From positions 1-64,000 of the forward strand of contig DVIL01000036.1 of assembly GCA_018711305.1 (NCBI GenBank): a stretch of DNA of 64,000 nt, in the 5' to 3' direction. Origin of the DNA: Candidatus Coprenecus stercorigallinarum. Lineage in GTDB: Bacteria > Bacteroidota > Bacteroidia > Bacteroidales > UBA932. Position numbers and translations under genes: made by a program. Within the stretch, counting starts at the first letter, position 1, and each line of letters begins with the position of its first letter. The notes beneath the pieces were generated by a model. That model was not told where the DNA came from. It saw only the letters and a list, made by a program, of their open reading frames with translations, and did not search any database. This document shows positions 9,439-19,243 of this stretch, one piece after another.

Positions 9439-11589
9439 TTATTCAACGATATCCAGTTCCTCAATGAGGTTGGTGGCTCCGCCGAACTTCTCGATGATAA
9501 AGAGGACGTAGCGGATGTCCACGCTGATGCATCTCTGGAGCTCGGGCTCGAAGATGATGTCACCGCTCATTGACTCCCAGTTGCCGTCAAAGGCCAGACC
9601 GATGAGCTCGCCGCGGCCGTTCATGATCGGAGAGCCGGAGTTACCGCCGGTAATGTCGAGGTTGCCGATGAACGCTACCGGCATCTCGCCCTTGTCGTTG
9701 GCATAACGGCCATAGTCCTTGGCCTCGTACAGTTCCTTCAGTTTCTCGGGAACCACGAACTCCCAGTTGTTCGGATCTTCCTTCTCCATCACGCCCTTGA
9801 GGGTGGTGTAGTAGTTGTAGAAAACGGCATCGCGGGGATAGTAGGGCAGGACTGTTCCGTAAGTCAGACGCATGGTGAAGTTGGCATCGGGATAGATGGC
9901 CTCGCCCTCGCGCATCTCGAGAGTACCTGCGATATAGTCTTTCTTGCCCTGGGCAAACTGCTCTGAGAACGAACTGTACACCTCAGCATGAGGGCGTACG
10001 GCAGCGAGATAGGACTCCCTGATCTTTGCGGCGGGGTCATTGTTCAAAGCCTCGGTATCCCCGGCAGCTATTGCAGCATTTACCTTATCCAAAGATGTAT
10101 ACAGAGACTTGTCATACAGGTCCTCCACAAAAGCGTTGATATCACCTCCGAAACGGCTGTCGATATCCTGATAGAACGAAGGCAGCTGGTCTGCGGGAAT
10201 GCTCTCCTTGAGCAGCTGTATCATGGCTACGGCCACTTTCCTGTCAGTAGGCATCGAATAGTCCTCGTAGAATGATTCCAGACGGCGGCTTACTGTTGCC
10301 AGCTGCTCCTCCTTTGCTGCAGGATCCGCGGCCGCAAGGGCATCCGTAATCCTCTTGCCGTTGGCCGAAGCGCTCACAAGCTCGATACGGCCTACGCTTT
10401 CATTGATGTAGGTCATCAGGATATTGTCATTCTTGCGTCCCTCAACGGCAGCATTGATGTTCTCGAGAGCCTTGCCGTAACGGGCGATACGCTCCTCGCC
10501 GCCGGCATTGACCCACTCGGTGAAAGCCTGCTCCTCAGCGGCGCGGCGTGCTTCTACCCCGAGTTTCTCGAATGTCTCGTTCATACCGATCCACTTTTTC
10601 CAGCCGTTGGACGAGCCGGCATATTTGCTGGCGTACTGGAGCATGATCTTAGGGTCAGCCTCCATGTCGGCCATCAGCACGTCCTGACGGAGGGTACGGA
10701 CCTTGATAGCGGCCTCGTTGCGCTCGGCAGTCTCGCGGAGTTCGGAAGCGGTCATGAAACGGTTGGTGGAGCCGGGATATCCCATGATCATGGCGGGAGA
10801 GCCCTCCTCGTAACCTGCGATAGACACCTTCAGATACTGTTTCGGGGTATAGGGCACATTGTCCTCGGAATACTCGGCGGGGTTGTTGTTCTGGTCGGCA
10901 TATACACGGAAGATGGAGAAGTCTCCGGTATGACGGGGCCACATCCAGTTGTCGGTATCGGCGCCGAACTTACCTATCGCCTGAGGGGGAGCACCTACGA
11001 AACGTACGTCCCTGTACACCTTGTACACGATGAAGTAATAGGTATTGCCGCCATAGAACGAGTTGATACCGCCGACAGTGAACTTATCGTCGCAGCCGGC
11101 CTTCTTGGCGAGCTTGTTCTCGAGTTTGGCCATGGCCTTCTCCCTGTCCTCGGAAGTCTTTGCCTTGGCCAGCGCCTTGTTTACCTGCTCGGTCACATCG
11201 GTAAAACTCTCGAGGAATCTCACGCTGAGACCCGGAGCGGGGAGCTCCTCCTCAAGGCTCATGGCCCAGTAGCCGTCGCGGAGGTAATTGTGTTCCACGG
11301 AACTGAGGCTCTGGATTGTACCGAAACCGCAATGGTGGTTGGTGAAGAGCAGTCCCTTGTCGGAAACGATCTCACCGGTACATCCGCCGCCGAAAATCAC
11401 GATAGCGTCCTTCAGCGAAGAATTGTTCAGGTCATATATCTGCTGAGGTGTGATTTCAAATCCCAACTCAGTCATTTTCCCGCTGTTCATTTTTTCCAGC
11501 AGGGGCAGCAGCCACATACCCTCGTCAGCCTTCACGGGAGCCAGGGGCAGAAGCAGCAGCATCAAGCCAAGCAATGTTGATTTTTTCAT
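9439..11589 (-). CDS. S46 family dipeptidyl-peptidase, DPP7-like
   Basis: GGGCTGEIVSDKGLLFTNHHCGF (catalytic His region), TGGNSGSPIMNGRGELIGLAFDGNWESMSGD (catalytic Ser region; Gly at the DPP7/DPP11 specificity position). Confidence 0.92.
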   Translation of the reverse strand: MKKSTLLGLMLLLLPLAPVKADEGMWLLPLLEKMNSGKMTELGFEITPQQIYDLNNSSLKDAIVIFGGGCTGEIVSDKGLLFTNHHCGFGTIQSLSSVEHNYLRDGYWAMSLEEELPAPGLSVRFLESFTDVTEQVNKALAKAKTSEDREKAMAKLENKLAKKAGCDDKFTVGGINSFYGGNTYYFIVYKVYRDVRFVGAPPQAIGKFGADTDNWMWPRHTGDFSIFRVYADQNNNPAEYSEDNVPYTPKQYLKVSIAGYEEGSPAMIMGYPGSTNRFMTASELRETAERNEAAIKVRTLRQDVLMADMEADPKIMLQYASKYAGSSNGWKKWIGMNETFEKLGVEARRAAEEQAFTEWVNAGGEERIARYGKALENINAAVEGRKNDNILMTYINESVGRIELVSASANGKRITDALAAADPAAKEEQLATVSRRLESFYEDYSMPTDRKVAVAMIQLLKESIPADQLPSFYQDIDSRFGGDINAFVEDLYDKSLYTSLDKVNAAIAAGDTEALNNDPAAKIRESYLAAVRPHAEVYSSFSEQFAQGKKDYIAGTLEMREGEAIYPDANFTMRLTYGTVLPYYPRDAVFYNYYTTLKGVMEKEDPNNWEFVVPEKLKELYEAKDYGRYANDKGEMPVAFIGNLDITGGNSGSPIMNGRGELIGLAFDGNWESMSGDIIFEPELQRCISVDIRYVLFIIEKFGGATNLIEELDIVE

Positions 11590-11604
11590 TTTTCCGAAAT
11601 TTTT

Positions 11605-11625
11605 TAAATTTGAGACACAAATATA
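11605..11625. promoter_or_regulatory. Back-to-back Bacteroidetes -7 elements: TAAATTTG (11605-11612, +, glycerate kinase) and TATATTTG (reverse of CAAATATA, 11618-11625, -, S46 peptidase)
   Basis: TAnnTTTG consensus in the 42-bp gap between divergent genes. Confidence 0.55.
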
Positions 11626-11631
11626 AAAAAT

Positions 11632-12795
11632 ATGAGCGGTTTTGGCAAAATAGTAATAGCTGTTGACAAATTCAAGGGTTCAATGACCGCCGTGCAGGCC
11701 TCAGAGGCTATCCGGGACGGCATTACGGAAGGATGCCGGGAAGCCGGAAATGCAACTCCGGAAATCATCCTGCGTCCCATGGCGGACGGAGGGGAAGGCA
11801 GCATGGGGGTAATGGAAAGGGCCCTTCGGGAGAGCGGCAGAAGCTATCGGAAGGAATTCATTCCGACGGTCAATCACCTGGGCTCGCAGATCCTTGCCCC
11901 GGTACTGCTGTACAACGCGGAGGACGGCACCCGCTGCGCATTCGTGGAGATGGCCTCGGTATGCGGCCTCAACATGATACCGCGCGACCGGCGCAACCTC
12001 CTCCGCTCTACCACTTACGGTCTCGGCATTGTCCTGCGCGAATGCATCGGAAGCCACGGAGTGAGGGAGATACTCATGGCTATCGGCGGAAGCGGCACCA
12101 ACGACGGGGGCTTCGGCCTGCTTTCTGCCCTCGGGTGGTCCTTCTCAAACTCCAGTCCCTTCCGCAACAGGGACATACCCACTTTCATCAGCGGCATTGA
12201 GACAGCCTCCGACCGCTCTGTGGATGACATCTGTCCCCATCTGCGCCAGACCCGCATCACCGTAGCCACCGACGTGACAAGCCCGCTGCTCGGTCCTCTC
12301 GGAGCCACGGCGGTATACGGTCCGCAGAAAGGATGCCGCAAGCAGGACATCCCGGTATTCGAGAATGCTTTGGAAAACTGGGTGAGGGTCATCGGAGTTC
12401 CCGACTTCCCCGGGGCCGGAGCTGCCGGAGGTACGGGATACGCCCTGAAAGCCGCTTTAGGAGCGGAACTTGCGGCCGGATGGCAGGTCTTCGCCTCCAT
12501 GCTGCATCTGGAAGAGGAGATTGCGTCGGCCGATCTGGTCATCACCGGCGAGGGCCGCTTCGACAAGTCATCCCTGACCGGCAAACTGCCCGCCGGCATC
12601 GCCACCCTGTGCCGCCGTTACGACAAGCCCCTCTGGATCGTCACCGGCACCTGCCGGGTTCCGGCAGACCAGCTTGCAGCCATAGGCATTTCCCGTGTCA
12701 TCGAACTTTCATCCTCGGCTGCCCCGGGCGAAGACACCTACGGTGACGCGCCGGCCATTATCCGGCATGCCGTAGCCTCGGCCCTGCAGGACTGA
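11632..12795 (+). CDS. Glycerate kinase (GarK/GlxK family)
   Basis: KIVIAVDKFKGSMTAVQASEAIRDGI, RPMADGGEGSM, GGSGTNDGGFGLLSALG. Confidence 0.93.
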   Translation: MSGFGKIVIAVDKFKGSMTAVQASEAIRDGITEGCREAGNATPEIILRPMADGGEGSMGVMERALRESGRSYRKEFIPTVNHLGSQILAPVLLYNAEDGTRCAFVEMASVCGLNMIPRDRRNLLRSTTYGLGIVLRECIGSHGVREILMAIGGSGTNDGGFGLLSALGWSFSNSSPFRNRDIPTFISGIETASDRSVDDICPHLRQTRITVATDVTSPLLGPLGATAVYGPQKGCRKQDIPVFENALENWVRVIGVPDFPGAGAAGGTGYALKAALGAELAAGWQVFASMLHLEEEIASADLVITGEGRFDKSSLTGKLPAGIATLCRRYDKPLWIVTGTCRVPADQLAAIGISRVIELSSSAAPGEDTYGDAPAIIRHAVASALQD

Positions 12796-12810
12796 GGGAC
12801 AGGAAGGTGG

Positions 12811-13998
12811 CTACCGGAACAGAAGAGGCAGGAACTCCGTGAGGTAGATCCGCCAATTGCGCCATATATGCCCCCCGCCATTCTCATAGTAGGTATAGGG
12901 CCAGTCATGACTGTCCAGAAATGCGCGGTAGTCCTCATTATACCCGTACAGGAAATCCTCCTTGCCGATACCTATCCAGTAAAGAGCCGGCTCCTTGGAG
13001 AACTGCTCGGCCAGACTGCTCTCGATATCCGAATACGCCCCGGCGGCGGAACCGCCTTCCGTCCTCTTCTCCCTCGGCATTACAGCCGCTGAAAACAGGC
13101 CCACGTAATCGAACATGTCCGGGTACATCCTCGAGATGTTCATCGCATGGCCGCCACCCATCGAAAGACCGGCTATGGCTCTGAAAGCCTTGTCCTTGCG
13201 CACACGGTAATGCTGCTCGACATAGTTGACGATATCGGGGAAGGACTCCTCCATCGTACAGGCTGCCTCTCCGGAGCGGTTGAAATCAGGCTGCTCCAGA
13301 CCGCCCGGTGCCTGACCGGGGGCAGCATCGTTGAATACATGGCCGTTAGGCATTACCACTATCATCGGCAAGCAGCGGCCGGCAGCTATGAGATTGTCCA
13401 GAATCTCCGCTGCCCTGCCCAGGTCGCTCCAGGCCTCCTCGTCCCCGCCCATGCCGTGCAGCAGATAAAGCACAGGATACCGGCCCTTGCCGTTGTCATA
13501 GCCAGCAGGAGTGTAGACTGTCATGCGGCGGACCGTCCCTAAAGCCGGACTGTCATACCAGACTTTGGAGACAGTACCGTGCGGAACGTCCTGCACGGAA
13601 TACAGGTCTCCGGGATTACCTTCCACGATGAAATAATTTGTCAGAGAGGAGACATCCCTCTTTATGAAAACATTGGACATGTCCAGGACCCTCAGTCCGT
13701 CCACTATGAAAGTATAGCTGTAGAGCTCTGAGCGAAGCGGAGGAGTCGTATGCTCCCAGACACCGTCCTCGCCCTCACGGAGCTCTGCCCTGTAATTGCC
13801 CTGGAAATCACCCTCGACCCATACCTCCACCGCCTTCGGTGCGAACAGACGGAATGTAACCCTGCCGTCAGGATGTACTTCAGGAGAGGTGACTGCCCGT
13901 GTAGACCAGATGGCCTGCTGCGCTCCGGCTTGAAATACTGATAGAAGTACGGCGGTCAGAAAAGCTGCCGCGCTTCTGTTCCAATTTACAACAAACAT
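12811..13998 (-). CDS. Secreted esterase (esterase D/feruloyl esterase-like alpha/beta hydrolase) with N-terminal E-set/CBM48-like domain
   Basis: E-set region (VTFRLFAPKAVEVWVEGDF); YPVLYLLHGMGGDEEAWSDLG, AIAGLSMGGGHAMNISRM nucleophile elbow. Confidence 0.88.
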   Translation of the reverse strand: MFVVNWNRSAAAFLTAVLLSVFQAGAQQAIWSTRAVTSPEVHPDGRVTFRLFAPKAVEVWVEGDFQGNYRAELREGEDGVWEHTTPPLRSELYSYTFIVDGLRVLDMSNVFIKRDVSSLTNYFIVEGNPGDLYSVQDVPHGTVSKVWYDSPALGTVRRMTVYTPAGYDNGKGRYPVLYLLHGMGGDEEAWSDLGRAAEILDNLIAAGRCLPMIVVMPNGHVFNDAAPGQAPGGLEQPDFNRSGEAACTMEESFPDIVNYVEQHYRVRKDKAFRAIAGLSMGGGHAMNISRMYPDMFDYVGLFSAAVMPREKRTEGGSAAGAYSDIESSLAEQFSKEPALYWIGIGKEDFLYGYNEDYRAFLDSHDWPYTYYENGGGHIWRNWRIYLTEFLPLLFR

Positions 13999-14016
13999 AA
14001 TCCTTACTTTTTATAA

Positions 14017-16347
14017 TTATTCTATACTCTGATAATCCAGGGGAGGGTCAAAATAGCGGGACAGCGACTTGAGGTTCTCGCGGTAGTTGGGAGCAGCGAA
14101 GTCCGTACCTTCGAAGAAGCGGTTCCACTCCTCGTGGAGAGCGGCAATATGCGGGTCCGCCTCAGCCTCCGTCTCGTACAGTACCGTACCGTCGGAAGCG
14201 TACAGCCTGGCTGTGAGGGATTCGGGTGAACACGACAGGGTCAGCAGGCCGCCCTGTGGTACGGTCACTTCGACAGGGGCAAAGACCCCGATGGAGACGC
14301 TGAGAGTGACTTCCCGGGAAGCGGTCCACTCATAGCGGTATTCGGTCCGGCCGCCGGGGCGGGTGGCGTACTTGCAGTCCAGCGCTCCGTCGGCAATGCT
14401 GACACGCTGGTCCAGAGAGGTTATTACAGAAGGAATACGGGGCTGGATATCAATCCGGCCGCTGAGCATATCGGGCCGCACACCGAGGAAATACTGATCC
14501 CACACACGGATATGCTCTCCGTTGCTCCAGGCCTGGAGGAATGTACCCGAACGCCTTACCCAAGTGCTGCCCGGACGGGGCCATGGATCTGCGCATTCGG
14601 ACAGACTGCCGACCGCACCCTCACAGAGTGCCTGCCGGTTCATGTTGGAGAAAAGTCTGAACGCAAGGTCCTGCTGACCGTACTCTATCATCCTCTGCAT
14701 CGCCTGACCGTTGAGCCAGAGCCAGACAGTGCCGTTGTGATAGGCATCGTCCTTATGGTAGCGGTGCCACATCTCATGCCACGGATGGAACTGAGCGTCG
14801 TTCTGGTCGAGGCTCGACACGCCCCAGGGATAGACCAGGTGCTCCCACATCCGGCGGGTATCCTGCATTCTCAGCAGGGTATCGGATATCAGCTCGTGGG
14901 CGTAGACGGTATTGGGACGCAGCTGCAGGTCGGGAGTGCCGTCGGAATTGAGATGGTCGTATATGATGCCCGACTCGCGGTCGATGAAATCGTGCCCGAA
15001 ATTTGCGCGGACCTTTTCGGCCAGAGCCTCCCACTGCCGGGCCTTGCGCTCCTCGCCCATGTAACGGGCCATGTCTGCCGCACATCTGAGCTGCTGATAC
15101 CATAGGGCCTGGATATCCACCGCTCTGTCTCCGCGGGGAGAGCACGGGTATTGGCCCTGACGCTTGGCATCCATCCAAGTATCGGCGTCGGCATGGGTCA
15201 GATAGCCTCGGTCATCGGTGAAAAGCCGTGCCGAGGCGTCAGTGGCGGTCTTCACGGCGGGGTATATCTGCTTGATGAAGTCCACGTCTCCGGTGTATTT
15301 CAGATACTCGTAGGCCTGAATCACAAAGCGGGGAGTACCGTCGGTGGTGTTGTAAAGAATACCGTCGAGGTTCAGGCGGTTAGGTACGCGGCCGTAAGTC
15401 TCCGACTCCGGGTCGGTATCCTGATAGCGGGCAAATGACAGAAGAATATCCCGGGCGACATCGAACTCTCCGGTACAGAGCACTGCTCCCGGCATAGCAA
15501 TGAACATGTCCCTGCCCCAGAAATCGGTAAACCATGGAAAGCCGGCGTACATGCCCCAGCCGCCGTGCTGACGGGTCACCAGCTCGTCCGCAGTCAGTTC
15601 TATCCATGCGACAGCCCTGTCGAGAGAGGGCAGGTCGGAGCGCATGGCATTGTCATCCAGAAGAGCCTGCATCCGTTGCTGCCGCTGAGCGAGCCACTGC
15701 CGCCCTTCGGAGCGGAACTGCGAGGCGAGCTCCCGGCTTTCCGTCTCATTGCCGTAGGAGATGATGAAGCCGCCTGCATTGCGGGGAGCCTCCACTACCT
15801 TACCGTCGAAACTCAGCTGAACATCCGGATTCAGAGCGGAGATACGGACAAAATCTCCCCGTGCCTCCACCGCCGCGTATATCACGGAATTGCCGTCCTT
15901 GCGGGGCAGAGTGACATTGCTGCCGATAAGCTCCAGTCCTATCCGGCTGCCGGCCACGTCTTCAACTCCGACAAACAGTACCTTCCGGCTGTCCACCAGG
16001 GCAAATGTCTCCACAGCGCAGTCATGAACCCTCTCAAGCCGGTCAGGCCACACCGTAACGGAGGCATTCCTGCGGCTGAGCATCCTGCCGTCCACATACA
16101 GCCGGTAATCGGCGAAAATCCTCTTGGCCCGGATATTCCACCCGGCGTACCAGTCGCCGAAATCGTCCGCGGAAGTCTGGCCGTAATAGAAACCGGCCTC
16201 CTTGTCACTGTAAGAGTATTCCCTTGACTGACCGGATGGTACGGTAACTCCAAGTTCCTCAATCCGGAGAGGGGAATACGCGGCTGCTCCGGCTGTTGCG
16301 GCTGCCAACAGTACCGCCGCTGAAGTAATCCTGAGTGCTTTCTTCAT
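14017..16347 (-). CDS. Six-hairpin glycosidase / amylo-alpha-1,6-glucosidase-like protein; start set to MKKALRITSAAV
   Basis: (alpha/alpha)6-barrel hallmarks: GGWGMYAGFPWFTDFWGRDMFIAMPGA, AYEYLKYTGDVDFIKQIYPAV, YHNGTVWLWLNGQAMQRM; signal peptide after the internal Met. Confidence 0.8.
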   Translation of the reverse strand: MKKALRITSAAVLLAAATAGAAAYSPLRIEELGVTVPSGQSREYSYSDKEAGFYYGQTSADDFGDWYAGWNIRAKRIFADYRLYVDGRMLSRRNASVTVWPDRLERVHDCAVETFALVDSRKVLFVGVEDVAGSRIGLELIGSNVTLPRKDGNSVIYAAVEARGDFVRISALNPDVQLSFDGKVVEAPRNAGGFIISYGNETESRELASQFRSEGRQWLAQRQQRMQALLDDNAMRSDLPSLDRAVAWIELTADELVTRQHGGWGMYAGFPWFTDFWGRDMFIAMPGAVLCTGEFDVARDILLSFARYQDTDPESETYGRVPNRLNLDGILYNTTDGTPRFVIQAYEYLKYTGDVDFIKQIYPAVKTATDASARLFTDDRGYLTHADADTWMDAKRQGQYPCSPRGDRAVDIQALWYQQLRCAADMARYMGEERKARQWEALAEKVRANFGHDFIDRESGIIYDHLNSDGTPDLQLRPNTVYAHELISDTLLRMQDTRRMWEHLVYPWGVSSLDQNDAQFHPWHEMWHRYHKDDAYHNGTVWLWLNGQAMQRMIEYGQQDLAFRLFSNMNRQALCEGAVGSLSECADPWPRPGSTWVRRSGTFLQAWSNGEHIRVWDQYFLGVRPDMLSGRIDIQPRIPSVITSLDQRVSIADGALDCKYATRPGGRTEYRYEWTASREVTLSVSIGVFAPVEVTVPQGGLLTLSCSPESLTARLYASDGTVLYETEAEADPHIAALHEEWNRFFEGTDFAAPNYRENLKSLSRYFDPPLDYQSIE

Positions 16348-16380
16348 ATCGCTTGAATTATCGTTGTGAAAAAAATCATT

Positions 16381-16388
16381 CAAAGATA
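16381..16388 (-). promoter_or_regulatory. TAnnTTTG -7 element (reverse of CAAAGATA) upstream of the six-hairpin glycosidase
   Basis: CAAAGATA about 35 bp upstream of the chosen start at 16347. Confidence 0.5.
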
Positions 16389-16450
16389 CTAAGGAATATG
16401 AAGGATTGGAAAGATTCTCAAAAATGACGCATGTTATTTTTTGAAGATTC

Positions 16451-16460
16451 CTAAATTTGC
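16451..16460 (+). promoter_or_regulatory. TAnnTTTG -7 element (TAAATTTG) upstream of the HAD hydrolase
   Basis: ...TTCCTAAATTTGCAACCTATG. Confidence 0.5.
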
Positions 16461-16465
16461 AACCT

Positions 16466-17167
16466 ATGAGTGAGAAAAAATTAGTGATATTCGACCTGGA
16501 CGGCACCCTGCTCTACACCGTCCCCGACATCGCGGCGGCAACCAACCAGGCCCTTGCAGCCTGCGGCTATCCCGTCCATAGCGAAAAGGAAATAGCATCA
16601 TATATCGGAAACGGCATCAACAAGCTGTTCGAGAGAGCATTGCCGGAAGAAGCCCGCAACAAGGAAGAAGTACTGCGCATCAGGAGCCTCTTCCTGCCCT
16701 ACTACAATGAGCATTGTGCGGACGCGACCCGCCCATTCGACGGCATCCCGGAACTTCTCGCCACAATCTGCCGTTGCGGCATCCAGGTCGCCGTCGCCTC
16801 GAACAAATACCATCCCGCGACAGTCAGGCTCATGCAGCATTTCTTCCCTGAGATACCTTTCTGCGCCGTATTCGGAGAAAGGGAGGGAGTGCCCCGCAAG
16901 CCGGAGCCGGCGATAGTATGGGACATCCTTCGCGTGGCCGGAATCAGCTTTCCAGACCCCGGTCACAGCCCGTCACTGACAGCCGATGACGGACGCGGCA
17001 GCGTACTCTACATCGGGGATTCCGGCGTGGACATGCAGACCGCCGCCAACGCCGGCATCGAAGCCGTTGCCGTCACCTGGGGCTGCCGCACCCGCGAAGA
17101 ATTGGCATCCTGTTCCCCCGCCCACATAGTGGACAGGCCGGAGCAGATTGCGGAGATACTGTTTTGA
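16466..17167 (+). CDS. HAD-superfamily hydrolase, phosphoglycolate phosphatase-like
   Basis: KLVIFDLDGTLLYTVPDI, VAVASNKYH, VLYIGDSGVDMQTAANAGIEAVAVTWG. Confidence 0.9.
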   Translation: MSEKKLVIFDLDGTLLYTVPDIAAATNQALAACGYPVHSEKEIASYIGNGINKLFERALPEEARNKEEVLRIRSLFLPYYNEHCADATRPFDGIPELLATICRCGIQVAVASNKYHPATVRLMQHFFPEIPFCAVFGEREGVPRKPEPAIVWDILRVAGISFPDPGHSPSLTADDGRGSVLYIGDSGVDMQTAANAGIEAVAVTWGCRTREELASCSPAHIVDRPEQIAEILF

Positions 17168-17214
17168 CTTCCGGATTCAACAATCTAATCCAACCGGCAT
17201 ATCACGTGCAACAG

Positions 17215-17252
17215 GAAGGTGACGATGAAACACCATTTTCGTCGGCACCTTC
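17215..17252 (+). repeat. Family A 38-bp palindrome, copy 1
   Basis: GAAGGTGACGATGAAACACCATTTTCGTCGGCACCTTC. Confidence 0.9.
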
Positions 17253-17482
17253 TGGGCTACCTTAAGCAATACGGAACAAGAAGAACCTCTTGTCAGAAAT
17301 CCCTCTGAGATTGGCTCTGAGGAGTCTGTTTTGGCGTTGAAGGGCTACGCCATGGCATTGGACGAGCGGAAATACGCCAGACATTGCTTGTGGAAGGGGA
17401 AGGGAGGTTCCAAACCGCTACCGCCTGCAAAGTACCTGCACCGTATCCTTCATTATTCCGGCTTCACTCCGGCCTCCATTCC

Positions 17483-17659
17483 CACGATGCTTTTTAGTTA
17501 CATTGTAATGGATTATAAATAAAGCGATTAACGAAATGTCAGAATTCAACATGAAGCGAAAACAGGACATTTCAGTCCCAAAACGCGCCATGTTCAAAAT
17601 AGCTATATTGGCAACATGCTTAGTATCAAGCATATTTGTTATAACTAAAAAGCATCGTG
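17483..17659 (+). mobile_element. Family D 177-bp MITE-like element, copy 1
   Basis: TIR CACGATGCTTTTTAGTT ... AACTAAAAAGCATCGTG (17-bp perfect); no coding capacity. Confidence 0.85.
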
Positions 17660-17756
17660 AGAAATATGTTTGATGGCATCTGTTTCACTATGCAGCGCAA
17701 TTTATCGGACTATAGAAATTTTGCTTTTCTGTCTTTGACGGTTTTCAATTTATCGG

Positions 17757-18455
17757 GGGTAAGTTTGCGGATAATCATTTCGAAGAATCCATGTTCTCTG
17801 ACAATCCTTCCAAATTTTTCCCATATACCCAAGTCGATATCGTTGTGTATCCGAATGGCAAACTACAGGATCCTTCAAACTTCATAGAGGTTCCTTCCAT
17901 CAAAGGCACTGTGGACTTTATGATTAACGAGGTAATGACATATTTGCGGACAAATATCATCAAAGAGCGCGTGCTCAAACCGGGAGACAAGGCTGAATCC
18001 ATACGTTTTTCTTCAATTATCCGTATCAGGCATTGGAAGAAGCTGTTGTCAACAGTCTTTACCACAGAGATTACCAGATGCGCGAGCCCGTGGAGATTAC
18101 TATTGAGCCGGACTGCATTCGAATAATCAGCTACGGCGGGCCGGACCGGTCCATAAGATTAGACGACCTTAACCGTGGCGCGGCTCATGCGCGGCGTTAC
18201 TGTAACCGCAAACTCGGGGATTTTCTAAAAGAACTGGATCTTAGGCATTCATCCAAAATGAGCCCCAAAAATCAATTGTTCTCACCCCAAGGCAGAGCAA
18301 GATGTTGAAGTTGATAAGGAGTAATGACAGAATCACGCGGGCACAAATGTCCGAAGAGTTGAAAATATCGGAGGCCACCATCAAGAGGGAGATAAAGCAC
18401 TTAAAGGAGCACGGGATTCTGAGTTATGACGGCCCTGCAAAATCAGGCAAGTAGA
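17757..18455 (+). pseudogene. Decayed ATP-binding transcriptional regulator of the AlbA_2/HATPase_c_4 type
   Basis: Fragments in two frames: GGKFADNHFEESMFSDNPSKFFPYTQVDIVVYPNGKLQDP...INEVMTYLRTNI (frame of 17791) then EEAVVNSLYHRDYQMREPVEITIEPDCIRIISYGGPDRSI (frame of 18033), then ITRAQMSEELKISEATIKREIKHLKEHGILSYDGPAKSGK; frameshift and missing middle. Confidence 0.75.
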
Positions 18456-18505
18456 CCATAAACCCTTCTGTAAACATAAAACCAAGTAGTGTGGTCTGGC
18501 TCCGG

Positions 18506-19192
18506 TTACTTCTTGCGGGCAGCCACAGCCAGCAGCACTCCGAGGGCGACTCCGAGCAGGGCGGCGCAGAGGACACGGCCCGAGGGCGGCAGCAGGAACG
18601 TCACGGTATGGGCGGGGAACCAGAAAAGCGGAATGGTCTTCTTGAAGACAAAGCCCCACTGGGCCTTCCAGTTGACGCGGCTCATCAGTTCGCCCATCTT
18701 CCAGGGCCTTACCAAAGCGAGGGCAGAGCCGTTATAGTCGGCGATATGGATGTCGCATATCTTGTGCAGGGTCATGAAGACCGGAGCGAAGATGGAGTTC
18801 ATGGCCACGGAGACGCAGAACGCCACCAATACTTTCTGCCAGCACATAGGTCCCGCCAGATATTCCGTGGCACCGGCCAGACCCATGTATTCCATAAACG
18901 CCGGCGTACCTGTCGAGAATATGATCATCGCCATGTTGATGCCCATACCGAGGATGCCCCATACTATCATCTTGGAGACCAGACCGAAACCCTTGTAATA
19001 ATACCGGCCCGTGGAAATACGTGCCCCCAGCATCTCGCCGGCAGTTGACAGTACCGCGAACTTTATGAAGCTCACTATCATTCCGTGAGCGGCATTGAAA
19101 CTCTTGTACAACCCGTACAGGGTATCCGAAAGCACGAATGGCAGGAACACCGCCGCCACCGCGCATATAAAAATCAGGTCAGCTTTCTTCAT
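18506..19192 (-). CDS. Conserved multi-pass membrane protein of unknown function; start set to MKKADLIF
   Basis: Several hydrophobic TM stretches, long ORF, good coding composition; no family assigned with certainty. Confidence 0.7.
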   Translation of the reverse strand: MKKADLIFICAVAAVFLPFVLSDTLYGLYKSFNAAHGMIVSFIKFAVLSTAGEMLGARISTGRYYYKGFGLVSKMIVWGILGMGINMAMIIFSTGTPAFMEYMGLAGATEYLAGPMCWQKVLVAFCVSVAMNSIFAPVFMTLHKICDIHIADYNGSALALVRPWKMGELMSRVNWKAQWGFVFKKTIPLFWFPAHTVTFLLPPSGRVLCAALLGVALGVLLAVAARKK

Positions 19193-19243
19193 GCCGCGAA
19201 TATACTGCATGAATCCTGAAAACCGGTAACTTACCGCACTTTT

